Below are positions 7,072 through 14,229 of a stretch of 14,508 bases of DNA, one piece after another (within the stretch, counting starts at the first letter, position 1; the number at the start of each line of letters is the position of its first letter). This DNA comes from Sporomusaceae bacterium UBA7701 (GTDB taxonomy: Bacteria; Bacillota; Negativicutes; Sporomusales; UBA7701): NCBI GenBank assembly GCA_002482545.1, contig DLGF01000002.1, positions 1 to 14,508 on the forward strand. Reading direction: 5' to 3'. The position numbers were made by a program, and so were the translations under genes. A model generated the notes under the pieces. The model was not told the DNA's origin. It made no database searches and saw only the letters and a program-made list of their open reading frames with translations.

Positions 7072-8097
7072 ATGGCCTGGGAAAAGTGGAAACGATTCGC
7101 CCGGATGTTCCGCCCCCGCATCCACACGCTCGTAGGTGTGGACTTCGGTCACGGAGCGGTAAAGGTGGCCGAGGTGTCGTTGGCCGGGGATCGGCCTTAT
7201 TTGAAGACTTTCGCGATGGTGGATGCGGTGGAGGAATACGAGACCGAGCCGGAAACGCCGGCCGGGGACCAGACTGTGGACACCGACCGGCTGACGGAGC
7301 AACTGGCGCGGGCCCTGTCGCTGAGCGGCGCGCACGCCAGGCATGCGGTGCTGTCGGTGGGAGGCCGGACGGTTTTTGTGCGGGAAGTGCCTTTTCCCAG
7401 GCTGGCCCCGGATGAGCTCAGCGAGGCTATCAAGTGGGAGATTCCCAAGTATGTTCCTTATGAACCGGACAGTTATGAATTCGACTACGCGATCACCGGG
7501 CAGGACGCCCGGACGGGGGATCTGCGGGTGCTGGTCGTGGCGGCGCCCAAGCAGGTGGTGCGCGGGCTTGTCCAGGTCGCCCGCCGGGCCGGCCTGCAGC
7601 CTGTGGCTGTTGATATCGAACCCCTGGCCGTTTACCGGACGCTGACCGGGGCGGAGAACGCGCTGATCGTCAATATCGGCGCGACCAGCACGCAACTGGC
7701 GCTTTTCCAGCAGGGAAATCCCGTATTTACCCGGGTGGTGCCGATCAGCGGCGGCCGGATATCCCCGGCCTTGTCCGAGGTTGCCTCCGCCGCCGCGGGA
7801 AAAACCGGGAACCCGGCGGGATTCGCCGAGGAAATCGGCCAGGAAATACGGCGTACCGCCCAGTTTCTCAGCCGCCAGAACAACCAGACACTGATCGAGA
7901 AGCTGGTGGTAACCGGGGTGGCGAATGTCGCCGGCCTGGCCCGGCAGCTCGAGCAGACGACGGAGTTGCCGGTCATAGGGCATAACCCGCTGGCTTACAT
8001 GGACTTGCGTCCCTCCATTGCGCCCGGCTATGCGGAGGACATGGGACCTCAACTGGCGGTGGCGGTAGGGTTGGCCATGAGAGGGGATGAGCCATGA
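7072..8097 (+). CDS. pilM: Type IV pilus actin-like protein PilM
   Basis: PilM is a cytoplasmic actin/FtsA-fold protein that binds the N-terminal tail of PilN and couples the inner-membrane alignment complex to the ATPases. The 341 residues match the family. The phosphate-1 loop appears as VGVDFGHGAVKVAEV (V21 onwards), the phosphate-2 loop as NIGATST at 201-207, and the adenosine motif as VVTGVANVAGL at 279-289. The PilM-specific stretch ELSEAIKWEIPKYVPYEP is present at about 116-133. ATG 7072 is clear: TAGGAGGT ends 5 bases before it. The stop overlaps the start of pilN (ATGA). A 166-base gap separates it from pilD, the largest inside the operon. Confidence 0.93.
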   Translation: MAWEKWKRFARMFRPRIHTLVGVDFGHGAVKVAEVSLAGDRPYLKTFAMVDAVEEYETEPETPAGDQTVDTDRLTEQLARALSLSGAHARHAVLSVGGRTVFVREVPFPRLAPDELSEAIKWEIPKYVPYEPDSYEFDYAITGQDARTGDLRVLVVAAPKQVVRGLVQVARRAGLQPVAVDIEPLAVYRTLTGAENALIVNIGATSTQLALFQQGNPVFTRVVPISGGRISPALSEVASAAAGKTGNPAGFAEEIGQEIRRTAQFLSRQNNQTLIEKLVVTGVANVAGLARQLEQTTELPVIGHNPLAYMDLRPSIAPGYAEDMGPQLAVAVGLAMRGDEP

Positions 8098-8639
8098 TTC
8101 GCATCAATCTTCTTCCCGCCGGGGAGCGGCGGCCGGAGATTCCCTATGCCCGGGTGGCGCTGGCGGCGGTTATGGCGGTCGTCCTGCTGCTGGGCTGCGC
8201 CTTTGCTGCCGTCAGCGCCCGGGCATGGCTGACGGAACGCGATCTGGCCGCGGCCCGGACCCGCTATGAGGAGCTCAGGCCCGTCCGGGAGGCCATGGAG
8301 CAGGCCGGGGACAAGCAAAAGCGGATTGACGCCAAGCTGGCGCTGGTCAAAGGGCTGACGAAACTCCGCACCTATCCGTATCGCATTCCGCCCCGCATCG
8401 CCGCGCTGATGCCGGAAACGCTCTGGCTGGATGAGACAAAAGTAAATCAGGACACCGCCCGGAGCATCGAGCTCAAGGGCGGGACAGCGGCGTATCCCGA
8501 TTTGGCCCAGTTCATCAGCCGCCTGGAAGGGGACGGGGCTTTCGCCGCCGTGACGCTCAAGGCCACCGAGGGCGATCTGAAGGCCGGCACCCTGAAATTC
8601 ACCCTGGAACTTAAGCTGAAGGAGCTGCAAGGACCATGA
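8094..8639 (+). CDS. pilN: Type IV pilus alignment protein PilN
   Basis: PilN is a bitopic inner-membrane protein that forms heterodimers with PilO and docks on PilM through its cytoplasmic tail. The 181-residue protein starts with the diagnostic MIRINLLP, the PilM-binding motif. One membrane segment follows at about 21-44, then a coiled-coil-like stretch (about 44-85) and a small periplasmic ferredoxin-like domain at about 95-178. Both ends are coupled: ATG 8094 overlaps the pilM stop, and the TGA overlaps the pilO start. The length is normal for the family. Confidence 0.9.
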   Translation: MIRINLLPAGERRPEIPYARVALAAVMAVVLLLGCAFAAVSARAWLTERDLAAARTRYEELRPVREAMEQAGDKQKRIDAKLALVKGLTKLRTYPYRIPPRIAALMPETLWLDETKVNQDTARSIELKGGTAAYPDLAQFISRLEGDGAFAAVTLKATEGDLKAGTLKFTLELKLKELQGP

Positions 8640-9364
8640 CAACCGCAAACCTATCCTTCAGGCCCTATATCGGTTATCTGTGGCTGGCCGGCACCTGCGC
8701 CGCCTGCCTGGTCATCGGGTATTTATTTTACGATCTGCTTATTTCCCCCCAGCTCCTTCACAAACAGGAGATCACCAACCATTTGCAACTGGAAACCGAG
8801 CGGGTCGCGACAATCGAGCGGTTTTCAGCTGCGCACCCCGATCTGCGGCAATATTTGCAGGAGCTGGATTCGGAAATCGTCCGGGTCAATACGCTGCTGC
8901 CGGACCGCCCCAATATGGGCGAGGCGGTGGCTTTCCTGGAAGATACGGCTAAAGAGACCGGGGTGGTCTTCGGCGCGCTGACCACCGAAAAAAGCGTGTT
9001 TCAAAACGGCTGCACCCAAACCCGGATTGTTTTCAAAGCCGGGGGCGGCTATAATGATCTGCTGGAATTCGCCAGACGGCTCGACGACGGGCCGCGGTTC
9101 ATGGCGGTGAGGGCGATCGAGTTCCACGACCGGGTGATGCTCAACCGGGAGATCCTGGACCAGGGAGCCGTCCAGGAGTTTGTGGAGAAGGAGTTCAAAA
9201 ACTCCGGCGGGCTGTTGCTGCAGCCGATGGTCGACCGGGGATTGCTTCGCAAGCCGAATCTCATAGTCATGAATGTCTATTTGATCGTGGCCACCGAAGG
9301 GCAAATGCCGGGGGCGGAAGCCGCGCCGGCCCAGCCGAATCAGCCGGCGCAACCCAAGTCTTAG
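8636..9364 (+). CDS. pilO: Type IV pilus alignment protein PilO
   Basis: PilO is the bitopic partner of PilN in the inner-membrane alignment subcomplex, which contacts PilP in the periplasm. The 242-residue protein has a short cytoplasmic start, a membrane helix at about 12-36, a coiled coil at about 40-90, the family phrase LLPDRPNMGEAVAFLEDTA, and a periplasmic domain. It ends in an Ala/Pro/Gln tail (AAPAQPNQPAQPKS) that is probably disordered. ATG 8636 overlaps the pilN stop as ATGA. In the usual order pilP and pilQ follow pilO; here they lie at the other end of the operon, and pilO is the last gene before a strong terminator. The C-terminal half is less conserved than the N-terminal half, so the assignment leans partly on context. 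Confidence 0.87.
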   Translation: MTTANLSFRPYIGYLWLAGTCAACLVIGYLFYDLLISPQLLHKQEITNHLQLETERVATIERFSAAHPDLRQYLQELDSEIVRVNTLLPDRPNMGEAVAFLEDTAKETGVVFGALTTEKSVFQNGCTQTRIVFKAGGGYNDLLEFARRLDDGPRFMAVRAIEFHDRVMLNREILDQGAVQEFVEKEFKNSGGLLLQPMVDRGLLRKPNLIVMNVYLIVATEGQMPGAEAAPAQPNQPAQPKS

Positions 9365-9381
9365 CGGTCGCCCGAGTATTG

Positions 9382-9445
9382 GCCATAAAGGATGCGGCAT
9401 TTCTCCTTCAGGGGAATGCCGCATCCTTTATGGCTTGTTGTTTTT
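9382..9445 (+). terminator. Strong intrinsic terminator ending the pil operon
   Basis: A perfect 20-bp stem (9382-9401 with 9415-9434) extends by four G-U/G-C pairs to a loop of about five bases (CTTCA) and is followed by TTGTTGTTTTT. It starts 17 bases after the pilO stop and is the clear end of the T4P transcription unit. Confidence 0.93.
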
Positions 9446-9447
9446 GG

Positions 9448-9465
9448 ATAGGTCTGGTAACCTAT
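9448..9465. promoter_or_regulatory. Small inverted repeat before the M42 peptidase gene
   Basis: ATAGGT (9448-9453) and ACCTAT (9460-9465) form an inverted repeat with a 6-base spacer, just before the GGAGG ribosome binding site at 9470-9474. It could be an operator or a small mRNA hairpin near the ribosome site. No convincing promoter is seen, although one must lie in the 9435-9470 region unless read-through drives the gene. Confidence 0.3.
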
Positions 9466-9480
9466 TGGTGGAGGTGCATG

Positions 9481-10521
9481 ATGGAACAATATCTGGATTA
9501 TATGGTGGAACAGATCAAGGCTCTGACCCGGATCCCCAGCCCCAGCGGCTATACGGCCAAGATTGTCGGCTACATGGAAAGCTTGCTCAAAGCGATGCAG
9601 GTCGACTACCGCATAACCAATAAGGGCAGCCTGATCGTCACCATCGACGGCAAGACCAACCATCGGGAACGAACGATATCCGCCCACCTCGACACGCTGG
9701 GCGCCATGGTCAAGGAGCTTAAAAGCGACGGCCGCATCCGCTTCGATAAGATCGGCGGCTATCTGATGAACGCGGTGGAAGGCGAAAACTGCGTCATCGA
9801 GACGCTGGACGAACGGCAATACACCGGCACGATTCTGAGCATTAAACCGTCGGTCCACATACATAGCGACGCGGGCGAACTGAAACGCGACCTGGATAAT
9901 ATGGAAGTCGTTCTGGACGAAAAGGTGGAGAAGAAGGAGGATGTCGAGAAGCTCGGCATCAATGTCGGCGACTTTATCTTCTTCGATACCCGGACCCAGG
10001 TGACGGAAAGCGGTTTCATCAAATCGCGCCATTTGGACGACAAGGCCAGCGCCGGGATTCTGCTGGGGATTATCAGGCATCTGAAAGAGCGCGGCATAAC
10101 CCCGGAATACAGAACGAATTTCTATTTCTCGGTCTTTGAAGAGGTCGGGCATGGCGCGGCGGCTTCGATTCCCCCCAACACCTTCGAGTTTCTGGCCATT
10201 GACATGGGTGCTCCCGGCAAGGGACAGAACTCGTCCGAATTTGCCGTCTGCATCTGCGCGAAAGACTCGTCCGGACCTTATAACTACGAGTTCAGAAAAC
10301 GCCTGGTGGCTATATGCCGGGCGAAAAACATCGATTATCGCATCGACCTGTATCCGAGCTACGGGTCCGACGCCAGCGCCGCCCTCAAGGCCGGCCATGA
10401 CTTCAAGGCGGCGCTCATCGGCACAGGAGTCTTCGCTTCCCATAGCTATGAACGGACCCACCGGGACGGGATACTCCATACCGCCAGGCTTATTGCGGAG
10501 TATATTGTGAGTAAAAGCTAG
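9481..10521 (+). CDS. M42-family metallo-aminopeptidase
   Basis: This is a cytosolic dinuclear-metal aminopeptidase-like hydrolase. The 346-residue protein has the expected ligand set: H69 in AHLDTLG, D186/D187 in RHLDDKA, the E220-E221 pair in FEEVGHGA (catalytic base and ligand), D241 in AIDMG, and H321 in ASHSYERTH. M42 enzymes form dodecameric particles that trim short peptides; some relatives act on other acylated substrates. The phrases LDTLGAMVK, KDSSGPY, SDASAALKAG and SHSYERTH recall, from memory, the subfamily found with N-acetylglutaminylglutamine amide osmolyte genes, but no such genes are in this window. ATG 9481 was chosen over 9478 because GGAGG at 9470-9474 is then 6 bases away; the ORF is open further upstream only through the terminator. 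It is monocistronic, flanked by terminators, and lower in GC than the pil genes. Confidence 0.88.
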   Translation: MEQYLDYMVEQIKALTRIPSPSGYTAKIVGYMESLLKAMQVDYRITNKGSLIVTIDGKTNHRERTISAHLDTLGAMVKELKSDGRIRFDKIGGYLMNAVEGENCVIETLDERQYTGTILSIKPSVHIHSDAGELKRDLDNMEVVLDEKVEKKEDVEKLGINVGDFIFFDTRTQVTESGFIKSRHLDDKASAGILLGIIRHLKERGITPEYRTNFYFSVFEEVGHGAAASIPPNTFEFLAIDMGAPGKGQNSSEFAVCICAKDSSGPYNYEFRKRLVAICRAKNIDYRIDLYPSYGSDASAALKAGHDFKAALIGTGVFASHSYERTHRDGILHTARLIAEYIVSKS

Positions 10522-10550
10522 CCGTTCCTCATAAGGCCGGCAGGAATGAT

Positions 10551-10603
10551 AAAAAGGCTGCAGGATGATAGCCCTTGAGGCTTATCCTGCAGCCTTTTTG
10601 TTT
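10551..10603. terminator. Bidirectional intrinsic terminator after the peptidase gene
   Basis: A perfect 16-bp stem (10551-10566 with 10584-10599) has an AAAAA start and a TTTTT end, so it can terminate on either strand. Inside the loop, AGCC and GGCT can add four pairs. It separates the peptidase gene from the efflux module. Confidence 0.9.
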
Positions 10604-10647
10604 GGAAAGTTTCCCTCCGGACCATCCGGCGATTGACGAAGAAAGCA

Positions 10648-10674
10648 TTGACAGATAGTATTGTCTAATATTAT
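10648..10674 (+). promoter_or_regulatory. Sigma-A-type promoter of the padR-efflux operon
   Basis: A perfect -35 TTGACA lies at 10648-10653. The best -10 is TATTAT at 10669-10674 with a 15-base spacer; TTATCA at 10671-10676 gives a 17-base spacer but a poorer hexamer. GACA-N8-TGTC (10650-10665) overlaps the -35 as an inverted repeat. The region is distinctly AT-rich and lies 40-66 bases before padR. Confidence 0.65.
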
Positions 10675-10682
10675 CATGAATA

Positions 10683-10698
10683 TTGTTAACGTTATCAA
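10683..10698. promoter_or_regulatory. Operator candidate, 16-bp palindrome before padR
   Basis: TTG-T-TAACGTTA-T-CAA is symmetrical at 14 of 16 bases, centred on AACGTT. It lies just downstream of the -10 and ends 15 bases before the padR start, so a bound dimer would block transcription start or clearance. Autorepression by PadR is the simplest reading. It does not match the ATGT-N8-ACAT site of some PadR proteins. Confidence 0.55.
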
Positions 10699-10713
10699 GA
10701 ATGGGGTGACGGC

Positions 10714-11073
10714 ATGGCCGAATTTTTCGATCATAATACCTGGGTAAAAAGCAGCATGGCCCTGTATATTCTGAAGATACTGGCGAGAGGCCCCGCCCAC
10801 GGACAGAAAATAGCGGACGAGATCAAACGCCGCACCTGCGATGCCATCAACCCGAACTCCAACCTGTTATATCCCTTGCTGAGAAAAATGGAGGAAAAGG
10901 GTTATATCGAAGGCGGCTGGGATCATCCCGAGAAAAGGTGCAAGCGAATTTATACGATCACGGAAGCTGGCTTGGCCCTTATTCCGGAAGTGGAACGAAA
11001 AGTAGCCGAACGTTTTTCCGAGCTGGAAGCGAGAATACACGCCCTTCGGAAGGACCTATTTGGTGTAAAGTAA
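10714..11073 (+). CDS. PadR-family transcriptional regulator
   Basis: This is a small winged-helix DNA-binding repressor. The 119 residues carry the PadR domain at about 15-90: MALYILKILARGPAHGQKIADEI (helices 1-2), the recognition region NPNSNLLYPLLRKMEEKGYI, and a wing with KRCKRIYTITEAG. A short C-terminal helix for dimerisation (about 92-115) follows, the PadR-s2 arrangement. PadR proteins commonly repress a neighbouring multidrug transporter and are released by its substrates. That fits here: the adaptor gene starts 13 bases after the padR stop. ATG 10714 has GGGGTG at 10703-10708. The ligand cannot be predicted. Confidence 0.9.
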   Translation: MAEFFDHNTWVKSSMALYILKILARGPAHGQKIADEIKRRTCDAINPNSNLLYPLLRKMEEKGYIEGGWDHPEKRCKRIYTITEAGLALIPEVERKVAERFSELEARIHALRKDLFGVK

Positions 11074-11086
11074 GGGGAAACAGACG

Positions 11087-12103
11087 ATGCAGACTTCTTT
11101 TAAACCGAATAACCGGATGATTACGATCATAGTCTTGCTGCTGGTCGCCGTACTGGCGGCGGGCGGGGTCTGGTGGTGGATACGCTCCGGCCGCATTGTG
11201 TCCACCGATGATGCCCGCGTCAAAGGGACTATTGTGGCGGTCAGCGCGAAATTGTCGGGGAGAATGGAACAGGTTCTGGTGCATGAAGGCGACAGCGTGA
11301 AGGCCGGGCAAGTGATCGCCGGCCTGGAAAAGCAGGAGTTTGAGGTTCAGGTGGAGCAGGCCAAGGCCAATTTGGCGATCGACCAGGCCAAGCTGGCGGC
11401 TTTGCGGGCCGGCAACCGTCCCCAGGAGGTCGCGGAAGCCGATGCTGCCACTCTGCAGGCCAGGGCCAATTGGGAGAATGCGCAGAAGAACAAGGAGCGG
11501 GATGAGGTATTGTACCGCCAGGGCGCCATATCGGTTCAGCAGCGGGACGCCAGCCTCACGGCCCTTGCCGTGGCCCAGGCCCAATATCAGGCCGCCGCGC
11601 AGCACTACAGTCTGACGGCCGAGGGGGCCCGGCCGGAGGATATTCAGGCGGCCGAAGCCCAGGTTCAGCAGGCCAAGGCGGTGCTCAAAAACGCCGAAAT
11701 CCAGTTGGCCAATACCGTGGTCAAAGCTCCGGTGGACGGAATCATTGCCCTGAAATCGGTGGAAGAAGGCGAAATCATTTCCGCCGGCCAGCAGCTTTTT
11801 CAGATAACCAATCTGGCGGATGTCTGGATCAGCGCCAACATTGAAGAGACCTATATCGGACGGATTCAGGTCGGCCAACAGGCGGAGTTCACCATCGACG
11901 CCTACCCCGGCAGAAAATTCACCGGCCGAGTCAGTGAGGTGGGACCGGCTTCCGGCTCACAGTTCGCCCTGCTGCCGAACGAAAATACGTCGGGAAATTT
12001 CACCAAGGTCACGCAGCGGCTGCCGATCAAGATTAAAGCCGACGAGACGGACTGTGTTCTCAAGCCGGGGATGTCGGCAATCATCAAGGTCATTACCCGC
12101 TAG
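11087..12103 (+). CDS. EmrA/HlyD-type membrane fusion protein
   Basis: This is the periplasmic adaptor that joins an inner-membrane MFS pump to an outer-membrane TolC-like channel. The 338-residue protein has a short cytoplasmic start, one membrane anchor at about 11-32, and a lipoyl-like half with VSTDDARVKGTIVAVSAKLSG and VLVHEGDSVKAGQVIAGLE. A long Ala/Gln/Glu-rich alpha-hairpin follows at about 85-205, then the second lipoyl half (VVKAPVDGIIALKSVEEGEII) and a beta-barrel domain. The phrase NTVVKAPVDG and the DDARV start are typical of EmrA. AAGGGG at 11073-11078 serves ATG 11087 at 8-base spacing. It sits between padR and the MFS gene. An EmrA-type adaptor again suggests an outer membrane, although monoderm Firmicutes also have HlyD-like proteins. 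Confidence 0.9.
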   Translation: MQTSFKPNNRMITIIVLLLVAVLAAGGVWWWIRSGRIVSTDDARVKGTIVAVSAKLSGRMEQVLVHEGDSVKAGQVIAGLEKQEFEVQVEQAKANLAIDQAKLAALRAGNRPQEVAEADAATLQARANWENAQKNKERDEVLYRQGAISVQQRDASLTALAVAQAQYQAAAQHYSLTAEGARPEDIQAAEAQVQQAKAVLKNAEIQLANTVVKAPVDGIIALKSVEEGEIISAGQQLFQITNLADVWISANIEETYIGRIQVGQQAEFTIDAYPGRKFTGRVSEVGPASGSQFALLPNENTSGNFTKVTQRLPIKIKADETDCVLKPGMSAIIKVITR

Positions 12104-12154
12104 GCTCCGGGGAATTTACCGCCGAGGCTTCGGAGATTAAGGAAGGCACAGGTT

Positions 12155-13726
12155 ATGTTAAAAAAATACGCTATTCTTTGCGCCGTCTGTCTTGGAACGA
12201 TTCTCAGCGCTTATGTCAGCAGTTGCGTGAATATCGCCCTTCCGAACATCATGGCGGCGTTGAATTTCAATATGGATTCGGTCGTCTGGGTTTCACTGGC
12301 CTATTTGTTGCCCTACGGCTCGGTCTTGCCTCTTACGGGCAAGCTGGGCGACCAGTTCGGCGCGAAACGCGTTTATATGACCGGGCTGGCTATCTTTACG
12401 GTGGCGTCGCTGCTTTGCGGGACCGCCACCACTTCCACGGCGATGATTGCGTTCCGCATCTTGCAGGGGGCGGGAGCCGGGATGTTGCTGCCGAACGCGA
12501 TGGCGATCGTGGCTTCGACTTTTGACGCCGGCGAGCGGGGGCAGGCCCTCGGAATATGGGGGGCCATGGCGGCCGCGGGCAGCGCGATGGGACCGACCAT
12601 CGGCGGCTATTTGATCGAAAACTTCGACTGGCGCTCGATTTTCTTTTCCGTGGTGCCGATCTGCCTATTAAGTATAATTTTTGCGCTGGTCATTATCCCG
12701 GCCGCCCATCGCAGAATTGCCGAAAAAATCGATTACTGGGGCGCGGCGTTCCTGATCACCAGCGTCAGCGCGCTGCTGGTGGCGCTCAATCAGGGTCAGA
12801 AGGAGGGCTGGGATTCCCTGTATATCCTTCTGCTGTTCTATCTGGCGTTTTCGGCATTTGTATTATTCGTGCTGGTTGAACTCAGGGCCGAAAGCCCCAT
12901 CGTTGATATTTCCCTGTTTAGGGATATGAACTTTACGCTGGCCAATGTCATAGGGTTTCTGTCGTTCGTGGCTTTTTACGGCGGGATGTTTCTGCTGCCC
13001 TTTTTCCTCAAATCCATCCTGAACTACAGTTCGACCACCGCCGGCTTGATGCTGCTGCCGCAGACGGCGTTCATGGTCCTGTTCGCCCCGATCGGCGGGC
13101 GGCTGGCCGACCGCTTTGGCTCGCGTCTTCCGGCGTTCGCGGGAATCATGATGATCGCCGGCTCCTTGTACCTCTTGGATACGATCAATCCCGACTATTC
13201 GGGCCGCGATTTCTTTTTTCGGCTGGCGCTCTTCGGAGTGGGACTGGGCTTCACCATGTCGCCCCTGAGCAACTGCGCCATCGCTTCCTTGCCGAGAGAT
13301 AAGGTCGGGGTTGGCTCCGGGGTGTTTAACTTTGCCAAAAATATCGGCGGCAGTATCGGCGTCGTTCTTGCCGAAACGCTGCTGACCCGCCGCGAAGTCT
13401 TCCATGGCGCCGTGCTGCGGGATTATATCAACAGCGGGACTCAGGCTTCCAGCAACGTTTTTGAACTGCTGCGCGCCCTGTGGGGCAACCAGGGAATGGA
13501 CGGCGGCATGCTGGCGGAAGCGGCCCACGGCCTGATGACCGGCCAAGGGCAAACCATCGACCAGTATAAAATACTGTTGGCAATGCTGGACGGAATGATT
13601 TCAAAACAGGCCGCGGTTTTATCCTTTCAGGACGTGTTCCACTCCGTGTCGATGCTCTGCTTCTTTGGCGGCCTCCTGGCGCTTTTGATCCGCAAAAAAA
13701 GCGTCGCGGAACGAAAGGCGGCATAG
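12155..13726 (+). CDS. EmrB/DHA2-type MFS drug:H+ antiporter
   Basis: This is an inner-membrane efflux pump of the 14-helix DHA2 family. The 523 residues and about 14 hydrophobic segments fit. MFS motif A is at 62-72 (GKLGDQFGAKR) between helices 2 and 3. The antiporter motif C appears as GPTIGGYL at 146-153 in helix 5, followed by NFDWRSIFF, a DHA2 hallmark. A second motif-A-like loop, GGRLADRFGSR, is in the C-terminal half. It is expected to work with the upstream adaptor and be controlled by the PadR regulator. ATG 12155 has AAGGAAGG at 12139-12146. The gap to the adaptor gene is 51 bases with no clear terminator. A long loop rich in Gly, Gln and Met near 450-475 precedes the last helices. 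The exported substrate is unknown. Confidence 0.92.
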   Translation: MLKKYAILCAVCLGTILSAYVSSCVNIALPNIMAALNFNMDSVVWVSLAYLLPYGSVLPLTGKLGDQFGAKRVYMTGLAIFTVASLLCGTATTSTAMIAFRILQGAGAGMLLPNAMAIVASTFDAGERGQALGIWGAMAAAGSAMGPTIGGYLIENFDWRSIFFSVVPICLLSIIFALVIIPAAHRRIAEKIDYWGAAFLITSVSALLVALNQGQKEGWDSLYILLLFYLAFSAFVLFVLVELRAESPIVDISLFRDMNFTLANVIGFLSFVAFYGGMFLLPFFLKSILNYSSTTAGLMLLPQTAFMVLFAPIGGRLADRFGSRLPAFAGIMMIAGSLYLLDTINPDYSGRDFFFRLALFGVGLGFTMSPLSNCAIASLPRDKVGVGSGVFNFAKNIGGSIGVVLAETLLTRREVFHGAVLRDYINSGTQASSNVFELLRALWGNQGMDGGMLAEAAHGLMTGQGQTIDQYKILLAMLDGMISKQAAVLSFQDVFHSVSMLCFFGGLLALLIRKKSVAERKAA

Positions 13727-13765
13727 GGCAACAGGTCTAGGGAGAATTTGGCACAAAGGTTGATC

Positions 13766-13794
13766 TTGACGAACCGGGCTAATTCTGATACTAT
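13766..13794 (+). promoter_or_regulatory. Extended -10 promoter of the tRNA/5S operon
   Basis: TTGACG (13766-13771), a 17-base spacer and TACTAT (13789-13794), with TG at 13786-13787 making an extended -10. It lies 36 bases before the first tRNA, in the 103-base gap after the MFS gene. No terminator for the efflux operon is seen in this gap, so some read-through into the RNA genes is possible. Confidence 0.75.
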
Positions 13795-13829
13795 ATATAT
13801 TCGTGACAGGTAAATAGCCTGGTTCATGA

Positions 13830-13915
13830 GCGGTCGTGGCGGAACGGCAGACGCGCTAGCCTCAGGAGCTAGTGGGGGCAACCCCGTGGTGGTTCAAATC
13901 CACTCGACCGCACCA
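13830..13915 (+). tRNA. tRNA-Leu (anticodon CAG)
   Basis: The acceptor stem GCGGTCG/CGACCGC, a long variable arm (class II), the T-loop GGTTCAAATCC and an encoded CCA are visible. The anticodon loop CTCAGGA (13861-13867) gives CAG at 13863-13865, which reads CUG. It is the first gene of the stable-RNA operon. Confidence 0.97.
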
Positions 13916-13943
13916 TCTTAATTAATGAGTTTTTTAGGCCGAT

Positions 13944-14029
13944 GCGGTAGTGGCGGAACGGCAGACGCACCAGCTTGAGGGGCTGGCGGGGGCAACCTCG
14001 TGGTGGTTCAAATCCACTCTACCGCACCA
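13944..14029 (+). tRNA. tRNA-Leu (anticodon GAG)
   Basis: A class II tRNA with acceptor GCGGTAG/CTACCGC and an encoded CCA. The anticodon loop TTGAGGG gives GAG, which reads CUC and CUU. It is the same length (86 bases) as the preceding tRNA-Leu and differs from it at about 10 positions, mostly in paired positions that change together. Confidence 0.97.
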
Positions 14030-14032
14030 TCT

Positions 14033-14107
14033 GCGGAAGTAGCTCAGTGGTAGAGCATCGCCTTGCCAAGGCGAGGGTCGCGAGTTCGAATCTCGTTTTC
14101 CGCTCCA
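14033..14107 (+). tRNA. tRNA-Gly (anticodon GCC)
   Basis: Acceptor GCGGAAG pairs with TTTCCGC through one G-U pair. The anticodon stem-loop TCGCC-TTGCCAA-GGCGA gives GCC. The T-loop GTTCGAATC, discriminator T and an encoded CCA are present. It begins 3 bases after the tRNA-Leu(GAG). Confidence 0.97.
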
Positions 14108-14117
14108 TTTTATTTTT

Positions 14118-14193
14118 AGGGGCATAGCTCAATTGGTAGAGTAGCGGTCTCCAAAACCGTTGGTTGAGGGTTCAAGTCCTTCTGCCCCTGCCA
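14118..14193 (+). tRNA. tRNA-Trp (anticodon CCA)
   Basis: Acceptor AGGGGCA/TGCCCCT, anticodon loop CTCCAAA with CCA, discriminator G (a tRNA-Trp identity base in bacteria) and an encoded CCA end. Confidence 0.97.
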
Positions 14194-14206
14194 AAAGTCA
14201 GACCCA

Positions 14207-14223
14207 CGATGCTTTCAGCATCG
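14207..14223 (+). other. Short hairpin between tRNA-Trp and 5S rRNA
   Basis: CGATGCT (14207-14213) pairs perfectly with AGCATCG (14217-14223) around a 3-base loop. There is no T run, so it is unlikely to terminate. It may help processing of the 5S 5' end. Confidence 0.4.
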
Positions 14224-14229
14224 ATCGAT

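Noticed and set aside
9379..9480. Upstream extension of the M42 peptidase to a TTG at 9379
   Set aside because: The extra codons run through the pil operon terminator hairpin. ATG 9481 has its own GGAGG ribosome binding site and matches the family N-terminus.
13934..14125. Antisense 63-codon frame with phrases such as GKRDSNSRPSPWQGDALPLS
   Set aside because: This is the well-known false protein made by translating the complement of tRNA genes; the region is tRNA-Leu and tRNA-Gly.
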